Positions 1 through 6,978 of a stretch of DNA of 13,793 bases are shown in pieces. The notes under the pieces were generated by a model that saw only the letters and a list, made by a program, of their open reading frames with translations, was not told the DNA's origin and did not search any database. The position numbers and the translations under genes are program-made. Position 1 is the stretch's first letter; each line of letters begins with the position of its first letter. Origin of the DNA: Pseudomonadota bacterium (lineage in GTDB: Bacteria > Pseudomonadota > Alphaproteobacteria > Rhizobiales > Xanthobacteraceae); NCBI GenBank assembly GCA_023387555.1, contig JAEWHY010000029.1, positions 1 through 13,793 of the forward strand, written 5' to 3'.

Positions 1-429
1 CGCTACGGCATTGCCTGGGGCGCGATGGGCGCGGCGGAATTCTGCTGGCATGCGGCGCGCCAGTACACGCTCGACCGCAAGCAGTTCGGCCGGCCGCTCG
101 CCGCCACCCAGCTGGTTCAGAAGAAGCTCGCCGACATGCAGACCGAGATCGCGCTCGGCCTGCAGGGCGCGCTGCGTCTCGGCCGCATGATCGAGGCGGG
201 CCGTGCGGCGCCGCCGTCGATTTCGCTGATGAAGCGCAACAACTGTGGCAAGGCGCTGGATATCGCCCGCGTCGCGCGCGACATGCATGGCGGCAACGGC
301 ATCGCCGACGAGTTCCACGTGATGCGCCATGTCGTGAACCTCGAGACGGTCAACACCTACGAAGGCACGCACGACATCCACGCGCTGATTCTGGGCCGCG
401 CGCAGACCGGGATTCAGGCTTTCTTCTGA
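1..429 (+). CDS. gcdH: Glutaryl-CoA dehydrogenase, C-terminal part (5' end outside window)
   Basis: The reading frame is open from base 1 and gives the last 142 residues of an acyl-CoA dehydrogenase; the N-terminal and middle domains lie upstream of the window. The visible part is the C-terminal helical domain. It carries the RKQFGRPLAATQLVQ segment that in this family contacts FAD and the dimer interface, and the TYEGTHDIHALILGR segment near residues 119-133. That second segment is characteristic of glutaryl-CoA dehydrogenases, and its glutamate (about residue 121 here) is the family's catalytic base. The family oxidises and decarboxylates glutaryl-CoA to crotonyl-CoA in lysine, tryptophan and aromatic catabolism, passing electrons to ETF. 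Assignment to glutaryl-CoA dehydrogenase rather than another acyl-CoA dehydrogenase rests on the YEGTHDIHAL pattern and the FF ending. The next gene is separated by a palindrome and about 155 bases. Confidence 0.9.
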   Translation, partial: RYGIAWGAMGAAEFCWHAARQYTLDRKQFGRPLAATQLVQKKLADMQTEIALGLQGALRLGRMIEAGRAAPPSISLMKRNNCGKALDIARVARDMHGGNGIADEFHVMRHVVNLETVNTYEGTHDIHALILGRAQTGIQAFF

Positions 430-458
430 TCGCCGGCTCGAACGCATACCACACCTGT

Positions 459-483
459 GATGCCCGGCCTTGTGCCGGGCATC
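459..483. repeat. Short palindromic repeat after gcdH
   Basis: A perfect 10-bp inverted repeat, GATGCCCGGC (459-468) and GCCGGGCATC (474-483), surrounds a 5-base CTTGT spacer. It lies 30 bases after the gcdH stop codon. Many Bradyrhizobium-group genomes carry dispersed copies of this kind of GCCCGG palindrome (family knowledge, not checked here). There is no T-run after it, so it is not a standard intrinsic terminator, though the hairpin could protect the gcdH mRNA 3' end. Confidence 0.6.
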
Positions 484-586
484 TGCGTTGTTACAGCTTT
501 GCCGGCTTGGGCTGGCCGCCATTTCAGCGTCTCGCGCTGCGCCGTTCGTTCGAGCGGCCCGGCCAGCCGGACTGTGCTGGGTGGTG

Positions 587-1360
587 ATGGATCTTGCGAC
601 TGTGGCCTTGCTGGGTGCTGCCGGACTTGCCGGCGGCACGATCTCGAGTGTCGCTGGCGGCGCTGCGCTGATCACCTTTCCGTCCCTGATCGCCGTTGGG
701 CTGACCCCGGTCTCCGCCATCGCCACCAATATGGCGGCGCTGACGCCGGGCAGCCTGGTCGCAGCCCTGTCCGACCGCACGCAATTGCCGCCGATCGATC
801 GCGGCTTTGTCGGGCTGGTGCTGGCCTCGCTGATCGGGGCGGGGATCGGCGCCGTTCTACTGCTGATGACGTCGAACCGGGTGTTCGAAATCCTGGTGCC
901 GCTGCTGATCGGCTTCGCCACCATCCTGTTCGCGTTCGGCGAACGCATCAGCAATGCGTTGCGCGCGCGCTCGCTCTCCAAGCACGGCCGCGAGCCGGAG
1001 ATCAAACTGACCTCGATCCCGATGCTGCTGCCGGTGTCGGTCTATGGCGGCTATTTCGGCGCCGGTGTCGGCGTGCTGCTGATCGCGGTGCTGCAGCTTG
1101 CAACATCGGGCCAGTACCGGCCCGCCAATGCCACGAAGAATCTCGTTGCCGCACTCAACGGGGCCGTGGCCGTGGCGATCTTTGCGGTCCAGGGCGCCAT
1201 CGATTGGCCGGCCACGCTGGTCATGATGAGCGGCGCCGTGGTCGGATCCGTTATCGGTGCGTGGCTCGCCCGCTTCGCCCCGCGCGGCGCCATGCAATGG
1301 GTTGTCACCACGGTCGGCGTGGTGCTGACCGTGGTCTATGCGTGGCGCTACTGGTTCTGA
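587..1360 (+). CDS. TSUP family (TauE/SafE-like) membrane transporter
   Basis: A 257-residue very hydrophobic protein of the sulfite exporter TauE/SafE (TSUP) superfamily, predicted to lie in the inner membrane with about eight segments. The typical internal duplication is visible: an N-terminal glycine-rich hairpin (GGTISSVAGGAALITFP, residues 16-32, followed by NMAALTPGS) and a second copy (GGYFGAGVGVLLIA, residues 154-167, followed by NATKNLVAALNG). Family members move sulfite, sulfonates or other small organic anions; the substrate cannot be read from sequence. The frame stays open upstream to 470, but that extension crosses the palindrome and is basic and not membrane-like, so the ATG at 587 is preferred. 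GTG codons at 581 and 584 are alternatives, and no strong ribosome-binding site is seen. It ends 27 bases before the convergent hydrolase gene and has no obvious operon partner. Confidence 0.85.
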   Translation: MDLATVALLGAAGLAGGTISSVAGGAALITFPSLIAVGLTPVSAIATNMAALTPGSLVAALSDRTQLPPIDRGFVGLVLASLIGAGIGAVLLLMTSNRVFEILVPLLIGFATILFAFGERISNALRARSLSKHGREPEIKLTSIPMLLPVSVYGGYFGAGVGVLLIAVLQLATSGQYRPANATKNLVAALNGAVAVAIFAVQGAIDWPATLVMMSGAVVGSVIGAWLARFAPRGAMQWVVTTVGVVLTVVYAWRYWF

Positions 1361-1387
1361 CCGGCGGTCGATCGCGCGTTGCCCGGC

Positions 1388-2224
1388 CTATTTGCGGGTC
1401 AACTCGCACAATTCGACGGTACGGCTGGTCATCGCGCTCAGCGGATCGGCGAGCGGCGCCACCACGTTGAAATGGTGGGTGCCGGGCACTGCCTCGTAGC
1501 GCGTCTCGACGCCGGCGGCGCCCCAGCTGTCGGCCATGACGTGCGACAGGCGGATGAATTCCGGCAATTCATCGCCGCCGACCACGACATCGAGCACGCG
1601 GCCCTTCGGAGCCGGCCAGAACAGCGGCGAGCTTGCGCGTGCGGAGGCTTCATCGAGCTTGAAGTCGGCGTTCATGTCGGTGTTGATCAGTCCGGCGAGG
1701 TCGAACACGCCGGACACGGCGTATCCTGCCGGAACGAGGTCGGCCGGCGCGCCGTGCTTGGTCCAGTCGGTCGCCATCATGCAGGCGGCCAGATGGCCGC
1801 CGGCGGAATGGCCGTAGACCATGACGCGCTTGCCGAACCGCTGCCACAGGAACAGCACCGCGGCGCGCATCTGCTCGATGATCTGTGCGATCGAGACCTG
1901 CGGGGTCAGGTCATAGCCCGCGACCGCGACGGTGACGCCATTCGCGGTGAGGCCGCGCGCCAGATGGCTGTGCTCTTTCGGGCTCATCGCGCGCCAGTAG
2001 CCGCCATGGATGAACAGCGCGACCGACGCGTCATCGTCGCGCGACTTGAACAGGTCGATGTATTGCCGCTCGCTCGAACCGTACGGGATGTCCAGTTCCG
2101 CCAGGCCATCCTTGACCATCTTGTCGCGATAGGCGGCGGCGTCGCGCTGCCATTGCGCGACGATGAGCGGAAAATCCGCAACGGCCGCACGATTGTTGTA
2201 GGCCGCGCTGTTGTCGATCGTCAT
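1388..2224 (-). CDS. Alpha/beta hydrolase, arylformamidase-like esterase
   Basis: A 278-residue cytoplasmic alpha/beta hydrolase. It has the oxyanion-hole motif HGGYW and the nucleophile elbow GHSAGG. The likely rest of the triad is the aspartate in VVGGDELPEF and a histidine in GTHHFNVV near the C-terminus. The HGGYW form with this spacing is shared with animal-type kynurenine formamidase (AFMID) and related esterases of the hormone-sensitive-lipase group, so hydrolysis of a small ester or formamide is likely. True kynurenine formamidase activity is not shown: no other kynurenine-pathway gene is present, and bacterial KynB is usually an unrelated metal enzyme. The chosen ATG (2222-2224) is preceded by GGAG at 2236-2239, 11 bases upstream. 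The frame stays open further upstream, but that stretch is arginine-rich and runs into the divergent mtnA region. Confidence 0.85.
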   Translation of the reverse strand: MTIDNSAAYNNRAAVADFPLIVAQWQRDAAAYRDKMVKDGLAELDIPYGSSERQYIDLFKSRDDDASVALFIHGGYWRAMSPKEHSHLARGLTANGVTVAVAGYDLTPQVSIAQIIEQMRAAVLFLWQRFGKRVMVYGHSAGGHLAACMMATDWTKHGAPADLVPAGYAVSGVFDLAGLINTDMNADFKLDEASARASSPLFWPAPKGRVLDVVVGGDELPEFIRLSHVMADSWGAAGVETRYEAVPGTHHFNVVAPLADPLSAMTSRTVELCELTRK

Positions 2225-2324
2225 TTTTCGGGGAACTCCGACAAAAAACCGGCCGGAGATTGCGTCAGCGGCGCGGCCAGCGCAAGCGATCCGCGCCAAT
2301 CCGGTTACGATGCCGGCCGGCTCC

Positions 2325-2360
2325 CTGCGGTTGTGCAATTTTGCTTTTGCAGCACCGCAG
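2325..2360 (+). promoter_or_regulatory. Inverted repeat in the leader of mtnA
   Basis: CTGCGGT (2325-2331) and ACCGCAG (2354-2360) form a perfect 7-bp inverted repeat around a 22-base AT-rich spacer, ending 19 bases before the mtnA start codon. It lies in the 155-base divergent region between the hydrolase and mtnA. It could be an operator or a hairpin in the mRNA leader. It does not resemble the SAM-II class riboswitch as far as can be judged by eye. No confident promoter hexamers were recognised in this intergenic region. Confidence 0.3.
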
Positions 2361-2379
2361 AACCGGTTTATCTGACGGC

Positions 2380-3504
2380 ATGAGGATCGACGGGACCACG
2401 ACACGGAGCATCTGGCTCGAACCCGACGGCTGGTCGGCCGGTATCTTCGATCAGACCCTTTTGCCCTGGCGCATCGCGCGTCTGAGCCTGCGCAGCGCGG
2501 CCGATGCCACGCATGCCATTGCCAGCATGCAGACGCGCGGCGCGCCTTTGATCGGCGCGGTGGCCGCCTACGGGCTTGCGCTTGCGCTGCGCACGGATGC
2601 CTCCGATGACAATCTGGCGCGCGCCTATGCCATGCTGCTGGCGGCGCGACCGACCGCGGTCAATCTGAAATGGGCGCTGGACGAAGTCGCGGCTGCTGTC
2701 CGCCCGTTGCCGCCGGCGCAGCGCGCCGAGGCCGCCTATCGACGCGCCGCTGCGATTTGCGATGAGGATGTCGCGATCAACCGGGCGATCGGAGAGCATG
2801 CTCTGCCTCTGATCGAAGCGATTGCGTCACGCAAGCCGGAGGGCCAGCCGGTCAATATCCTGACCCATTGCAACGCGGGCTGGCTTGCGACCGTCGATCT
2901 CGGCACCGCGACCGCGCCGATCTATCTGGCGCATGACAAGGGCATCCCGGTCCATGTCTATGTCGACGAGACGCGGCCGCGCAATCAGGGCGCCTCGCTG
3001 ACCGCGTTCGAGCTTGGCGAGCACGGTGTGCCGCATACCGTCATCGCCGACAATGCCGGCGGCCATCTCATGCAGCACGGTTGCGTCGACATGGTGATCG
3101 TCGGAACCGATCGCACGACCGGAGATGGCGATGTCTGCAACAAGATCGGAACCTATCTGAAGGCGCTGGCCGCGCGCGATAACGTGGTGCCGTTCTACGT
3201 CGCGCTGCCGTCGCCGACGCTGGACTTCGCGCTGGGCGACGGCGTGAGGCAAATTCCGATCGAGCAGCGCAGCGCGAGCGAGATGACCACCATGGTCGGC
3301 CGCACCGCTGACGGCCGCATCGAGACGATCACCGTCGTGCCGGACGGCTCGCCGGTTGCGAACCCTGCCTTCGATGTGACGCCGGCCCGCCTTGTCACCG
3401 GGCTGATCACCGAGCGCGGCGTGCTTGCGGCATCGCGCGAGGCGCTGGAGCGGGCGTTTCCGGATCATCCCTCGCGGCGGCGTGCGGACGAGGCTGCCGA
3501 ATGA
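2380..3504 (+). CDS. mtnA: S-methyl-5-thioribose-1-phosphate isomerase
   Basis: A 374-residue enzyme of the eIF2B-alpha/MtnA family, which converts 5-methylthioribose 1-phosphate to methylthioribulose 1-phosphate in recycling or disposal of methylthioadenosine. Substrate-loop motifs include TRGAPLIGAVAAYG (about 52-65) and the catalytic cysteine in THCNAGWLATVD (Cys164). The second catalytic residue is the aspartate of VGTDRTTGDGDVCNKIGTY (Asp244). Many homologues read ADR and DVANKIGTY here, so this belongs to a TDR/DVCNKIG variant branch. Length fits the family. The frame is open back to 2260, but ATG 2380 gives the expected MtnA N-terminus; no strong ribosome-binding site precedes it. The stop codon overlaps the start of the next gene (ATGA, 3501-3504), so the two are translationally coupled. 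No other methionine-salvage gene is in the window. Confidence 0.92.
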   Translation: MRIDGTTTRSIWLEPDGWSAGIFDQTLLPWRIARLSLRSAADATHAIASMQTRGAPLIGAVAAYGLALALRTDASDDNLARAYAMLLAARPTAVNLKWALDEVAAAVRPLPPAQRAEAAYRRAAAICDEDVAINRAIGEHALPLIEAIASRKPEGQPVNILTHCNAGWLATVDLGTATAPIYLAHDKGIPVHVYVDETRPRNQGASLTAFELGEHGVPHTVIADNAGGHLMQHGCVDMVIVGTDRTTGDGDVCNKIGTYLKALAARDNVVPFYVALPSPTLDFALGDGVRQIPIEQRSASEMTTMVGRTADGRIETITVVPDGSPVANPAFDVTPARLVTGLITERGVLAASREALERAFPDHPSRRRADEAAE

Positions 3505-3989
3505 GCGAACTGATCCATCGTATCGCGCAGATGCCGGTGGATGGCCGGCAGTCGCAAACCGCGCTCACGGTCGCACGCGGCACCATGCGGCTGTTGCTCT
3601 CGCATGGCCTGACCTGCGTCAGCGAATTGCCGTTGCCGTCCGGCCGTCGCGCCGATCTCGTCGGCATCGGACGCAGCGGCGAAATCTGGATCGTGGAGAT
3701 CAAGTCCTCGATCGCCGATTTCCGGGCCGACCAGAAGTGGATGGATTACCGCATGCATTGCGACCGGCTGTTCTTTGCGACAACCGTCGATGTGCCGTGC
3801 GAGATCTTTCCGAAGGATACCGGGCTGATTGTCGCCGACGGCTTCGGCGGCGAGATTGTCTGCGATGCGCCGGAACACCGGTTACCGGCCCCGACGCGCA
3901 AGGTGATGACGCTGCGGGTCGCGCAATGCGCGGCAATGCGGCTGCAATCGCTGATCGATCCCGCCGGCCCGTATGGGAATGAGATGTAG
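3501..3989 (+). CDS. mmcB: MmcB-family DNA repair protein (PD-(D/E)XK nuclease-like)
   Basis: A 162-residue protein matching the alphaproteobacterial MmcB family, named from Caulobacter, where the gene is linked to tolerance of mitomycin C damage. The visible core is a PD-(D/E)XK-like arrangement: Asp52 in GRRADLVGI, then Glu66 and Lys68 in IWIVEIKSS, followed by DFRADQKWMDYRMHCDRLFFA. This is the usual family signature and suggests a metal-dependent nuclease fold. Its start overlaps the mtnA stop by four bases. GAGG at 3490-3493, seven bases upstream, is a good ribosome-binding site, which fixes the ATG at 3501. In other species mmcB is SOS-regulated; no obvious LexA site was seen before mtnA. 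The cloverleaf-like repeat follows 16 bases downstream. Confidence 0.88.
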   Translation: MSELIHRIAQMPVDGRQSQTALTVARGTMRLLLSHGLTCVSELPLPSGRRADLVGIGRSGEIWIVEIKSSIADFRADQKWMDYRMHCDRLFFATTVDVPCEIFPKDTGLIVADGFGGEIVCDAPEHRLPAPTRKVMTLRVAQCAAMRLQSLIDPAGPYGNEM

Positions 3990-4004
3990 CGAATTTGTTG
4001 CCAC

Positions 4005-4104
4005 GTCATTCCGGGACGCGCCTGAAAGGCGCGGGCCAGGAATCCATAGTCCCGGTGGTGGTTATGGATTCCGGGCTCGCCGCTTCGCGGCGCCCCGGAA
4101 TGAC
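4005..4104. repeat. Composite palindromic element with cloverleaf-like folding
   Basis: The ends GTCATTCCGGG (4005-4015) and CCCCGGAATGAC (4093-4104) pair with each other. Three further perfect stems lie inside: GCGCC/GGCGC (4018-4022 with 4028-4032), GGAATCCATA/TATGGATTCC (4039-4048 with 4063-4072), and GCCGC/GCGGC (4079-4083 with 4087-4091). Together they form a four-way junction that fills the whole gap between mmcB and the convergent regR gene. Dispersed elements with GTCATTCCGGG ends are common in Bradyrhizobium-type genomes (general knowledge). It could also serve as a bidirectional mRNA 3' end structure; no T-tract is present. Confidence 0.75.
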
Positions 4105-4108
4105 CAAG

Positions 4109-4657
4109 TCAGCGCGGCGCGCGCTTCGCCAGAATGCGCTGCAGGGTGCGGCGATGCATGTTGAGCTGGCGCGCGGTCTCCGAGACGTTGCGGCCGCACA
4201 ATTCATAGATGCGCTGGATGTGTTCCCAGCGCACGCGGTCCGCCGACATCGGATTCTCCGGCGGCTCGGGCTTCTTGCCTTCGATCGACAGCAATGCGTT
4301 GACGACGTCGTCGGCATCGGCCGGCTTTGCCAGATAATCGACTGCACCGAGCTTCACCGCATTCACCGCGGTGGCGATATTGCCGTAACCGGTCAGCACG
4401 ATGCCGCGCGCCTCCGGTCGCCTGCGCTTCAATGCAGAGATCACATCGAGGCCGTTGCCATCGCCCAGCCGCATGTCGACGACTGCGAAAGCCGGCGCGG
4501 CGCGCTCCACCTGCATCAGGCCTTCGGACACCGACTCGGCAGTGGTCACCGCGAAGCCGCGGCCTTCCATCGCCCTGGCAAGCCGCATCAGGAAGGACTT
4601 GTCGTCCTCGACGATGAGCAGCGAACGCTCGCTCGGTATGGCCGGTTGCAGGTTCAT
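4109..4657 (-). CDS. regR: Redox two-component response regulator, RegA/ActR/RegR family
   Basis: A 182-residue response regulator. The N-terminal receiver domain (about 12-125) has the acidic residues Glu17, Asp18 and Asp19, the phospho-acceptor Asp61 in VVDMRLGDGNG, Thr89 and Lys111. A short proline-rich linker (KKPEPPENP, about 128-136) leads to a Fis-type helix-turn-helix (about 145-178) with YELCGRNVSETARQLNMHRR. This C-terminus is highly characteristic of RegA/PrrA/ActR/RegR, global regulators of energy metabolism, nitrogen fixation, carbon fixation or photosynthesis in response to redox state. ATG 4657 is preferred, with GGAG at 4664-4667 six bases upstream; the frame is open slightly further. 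It lies 32 bases after the kinase gene and is probably co-transcribed with it. regR is the Bradyrhizobium name; regA or actR would be equivalent. Confidence 0.93.
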   Translation of the reverse strand: MNLQPAIPSERSLLIVEDDKSFLMRLARAMEGRGFAVTTAESVSEGLMQVERAAPAFAVVDMRLGDGNGLDVISALKRRRPEARGIVLTGYGNIATAVNAVKLGAVDYLAKPADADDVVNALLSIEGKKPEPPENPMSADRVRWEHIQRIYELCGRNVSETARQLNMHRRTLQRILAKRAPR

Positions 4658-4689
4658 GACAATCTCCGATGCCGCTCTTACCGCCATAA

Positions 4690-6021
4690 TTAGGCAGTCG
4701 AGGCCTTGGGCTCAAGTTCGGTGTGGGCGGTAAACTCGAAGGCCTCTCGCGGCCAGCGGATCGAAACCACTGCGCCGCTTTCCGGGAATGGCCTGTTTAC
4801 GAAGGTCAATCGGGCTCCGGTGCGCTCCAGCAGCGTCTTGGCGATGAAGAAACCGAGCCCCATGCCGGTGTCGCCGGTTGCGTACATGCGCCGCAGGCGG
4901 CGGCTGCGCACGTAAGGTTCCCCGATCCGGCCGATCACTTCGGGGGCAAATCCAGGACCGTCGTCAGAAATGACGATGGAGACGGTATCGGCGGTCCATT
5001 CCGCGGCAATTTCGACGCGCTGCCGGGCGAAGTCCACGGCATTCTCGATCAGGTTCCCGAGCCCGTAGAGGATCGCCGGATTGCGCGCCGCGATCGGAAC
5101 CGGCACGCCCTGCGGCAATTTGACGTCGATCGCGATACCGAAGTGACGATGCGGTTCCGCGACTTCCTGCAGCAGCGTGGACAGCGGCAGGCCGTCGAAC
5201 GGGACACCCTCCGCCTGCAGCTCGTTGAGTTTGGCCAGAATGTCGCGGCAACGTTGCGCCTGTTCGCGCAACAGCCGCACGTCTTCGGCGTGCGGCGATT
5301 TCGGATCGATCTCGCGCTCGAGTTCCCGCGCGATCACCGAGATGGTCGACAGCGGGGTGCCGAGCGCATGCGCAGCGGCGGCGGCGAGGCCGTCGATCTG
5401 CGTGAGATGCTGCTCGCGCGCCAGCACCAGTTCGGTGGCGGCGAGGGCGTTCACAAGCTGACGCGATTCCTCGCTGATCTGCCACGCATAGATGCTGATG
5501 AAGAAGATCGCGAGCGCGATCGAGAACCAGATGCCCATCATGTAGAAGTTCGGCAGCACCGGCATCGGTCCGTAGTCTTCCGACCAGGGCAGCGGCTCGT
5601 GGAAGAAGATCAGCAGCGTCGCGCAGATGACGGCGAACAGCCCGAGCAGGATGGTCATGCGCTCCGGCAGCGCGGTCGCCGACAGCAGCACCGGGCCGAG
5701 GAAGAAGAACGAGAACGGGTTGTCTAGCCCGCCGGTGAGATACATCAGCACCGCGAGCTGCCCGATGTCGAAGGCGAGCAGCCAGGCCGCGCGGCTGGGC
5801 TCCAGCCGCCGCGCCTGCTGGAACCGGATGCGCAGCGCGATATTGAGCCAGGCCGACAGCACGATCACGGCAAGGCAGGCATAGATCGGCAGGTCGAATT
5901 CGAGACCGAAATAGACCACCAGCACCGCGACGGTCTGCCCGATGATCGACAGCCAGCGCAGGCGTACCAATGTGTCGAGCCGCACATTGCGGCGCGGCAG
6001 GGGGAGGCGGTCGAGATCCAT
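4690..6021 (-). CDS. regS: Redox-sensing histidine kinase, RegB/ActS/RegS family
   Basis: A 443-residue membrane histidine kinase. The N-terminal half has about six hydrophobic segments (about 23-180) with the GGLDNPF motif (97-103), implicated in quinone sensing in RegB. The redox-active cysteine of the family is present in EQAQRCRDIL (Cys258). The phosphorylation site reads AAAAHALGTPLSTI with His218; the residue after it is alanine instead of the glutamate usual for RegB. The ATPase domain is complete: N box NLIENAVDFA (323-332), DDGPGF (353-358) and GMGLGFF (386-392). ATG 6021 is chosen because AGGGA (6031-6035) lies nine bases upstream; an in-frame ATG at 6030 sits directly against that sequence, and a further one is at 6072. 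It forms an operon with regR and is divergent from an ABC-2 transporter. Confidence 0.93.
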   Translation of the reverse strand: MDLDRLPLPRRNVRLDTLVRLRWLSIIGQTVAVLVVYFGLEFDLPIYACLAVIVLSAWLNIALRIRFQQARRLEPSRAAWLLAFDIGQLAVLMYLTGGLDNPFSFFFLGPVLLSATALPERMTILLGLFAVICATLLIFFHEPLPWSEDYGPMPVLPNFYMMGIWFSIALAIFFISIYAWQISEESRQLVNALAATELVLAREQHLTQIDGLAAAAAHALGTPLSTISVIARELEREIDPKSPHAEDVRLLREQAQRCRDILAKLNELQAEGVPFDGLPLSTLLQEVAEPHRHFGIAIDVKLPQGVPVPIAARNPAILYGLGNLIENAVDFARQRVEIAAEWTADTVSIVISDDGPGFAPEVIGRIGEPYVRSRRLRRMYATGDTGMGLGFFIAKTLLERTGARLTFVNRPFPESGAVVSIRWPREAFEFTAHTELEPKASTA

Positions 6022-6183
6022 CGATGACATTCCCTGGAGTCTAGCGGCAGTCGCCGCTCCGCAACACTGCACTTTTCGGCGCAGGCAGGGGGCCAGGCGA
6101 GCCGGGACGAGGGGCCGTGGCGGGCAGTCTTGCGCTTCCGCCTCCGAAAGCGCAAATCAGCCCGTCACGTTACCGGAACCTCC
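6022..6183. promoter_or_regulatory. Divergent control region between regS and the ABC-2 operon
   Basis: This 162-base stretch must hold the promoters of both divergent operons. Two inverted repeats are visible: GCGGC/GCCGC (6044-6048 with 6053-6057) and an 8-bp TTGCGCTT/AAGCGCAA pair (6130-6137 with 6148-6155) around a 10-base spacer, 28 bases before the ATPase start. The latter could be an operator or a leader hairpin. No confident -35/-10 pair and no clear RegR-type site could be assigned by eye. Confidence 0.35.
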
Positions 6184-6978
6184 ATGTCCTCTGTCGGAAC
6201 CGCCATTGCGCTCGATCGCGCCGTCAAGATCTACAAAGCCAGCACGGCGGTGAAGGGCATCTCGTTCGCGATCGAGACCGGCTCGGTCACGGGGCTGCTC
6301 GGCGGTAACGGCGCCGGCAAGACCACCACCATCGCCATGATCATGGGGCTGGTGACGCCGACCTCGGGCCAGGTCACGGTGCTCGGCGCCCAGATGCCGC
6401 GCCAACGCCACCGCGTGCTGCACCGGATGAATTTCGAAAGCCCCTATGTCGACATGCCGATGCGGCTCACGGTGCGGCAGAACCTGACGGTGTTCGGCAA
6501 GCTCTATGGCGTGCCCGATGTCACGCGGCGCATCGTCGAGCTGGGCACCCAGTTCGATCTCAACGGCTTCCTCGACCGCCCGGCCGGCAAGCTGTCCGCG
6601 GGGCAGAAGACCCGCGTGTCGCTCGCCAAGGCGCTGCTCAATCATCCGGAGATCCTGCTGCTGGACGAGCCGACCGCCTCGCTCGATCCCGACACCGCCG
6701 ACTGGGTGCGCGCCGAGCTGATGCGCTATCGCGACGAGCGCGGCGCAACCATTCTGCTCGCCTCGCACAACATGGCCGAGGTCGAACGGCTGTGCGACCG
6801 CGTCATCATGATGAAGCGCGGCGAGATCGTCGACGATGCGCCGCCAGAGCGGCTGCTGGAGCGATACGGGCGGGAGAATCTCGAAGAGGTGTTTCTCGAC
6901 ATCGCGCGCGGCCGCCGTCAGGCGCAAGAGACCGCTCAAGAGACCGTGCCGGACAACACATCCGAGGCCGCATCGTGA
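6184..6978 (+). CDS. ABC-2 type transporter, ATP-binding subunit
   Basis: A 264-residue cytoplasmic ATPase with a full set of nucleotide-binding motifs: Walker A GGNGAGKTT (40-48), signature LSAGQ (137-141), Walker B ILLLDEP (157-163) and the switch histidine in LLASHNMAE (His195). The usual Q-loop glutamine is not at its expected place; the segment reads NFESPYVDMPMRLTV (83-97). I recall this form from a subset of ABC-2 ATPases, but it departs from the canonical motif. The C-terminal tail repeats AQET and is low complexity. The gene overlaps the permease gene by four bases (GTGA), so the pair works together as an exporter; the substrate is unknown. It is related to NodI/CcmA/DrrA-type ATPases. 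ATG 6184 is chosen because the upstream open frame (from 6130) is basic and covers the inverted repeat. Confidence 0.9.
   Translation: MSSVGTAIALDRAVKIYKASTAVKGISFAIETGSVTGLLGGNGAGKTTTIAMIMGLVTPTSGQVTVLGAQMPRQRHRVLHRMNFESPYVDMPMRLTVRQNLTVFGKLYGVPDVTRRIVELGTQFDLNGFLDRPAGKLSAGQKTRVSLAKALLNHPEILLLDEPTASLDPDTADWVRAELMRYRDERGATILLASHNMAEVERLCDRVIMMKRGEIVDDAPPERLLERYGRENLEEVFLDIARGRRQAQETAQETVPDNTSEAAS

Noticed and set aside
459..500. Intrinsic terminator after gcdH
   Set aside because: The hairpin is strong but no T-run follows; it is better described as a dispersed palindrome.
457..1470. Plus-strand 337-codon open frame overlapping the TSUP gene in another frame
   Set aside because: It is rich in Arg and Cys, with no hydrophobic pattern or family motif; the 587-1360 frame shows the TSUP repeats.
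1379..2383. Plus-strand 334-codon open frame opposite the alpha/beta hydrolase
   Set aside because: It is the antisense shadow of a gene with clear catalytic motifs; its His/Arg/Gly-rich composition has no domain.
4723..5727. Plus-strand 334-codon open frame opposite regS
   Set aside because: It is the antisense shadow of the kinase gene and has no recognisable motif.
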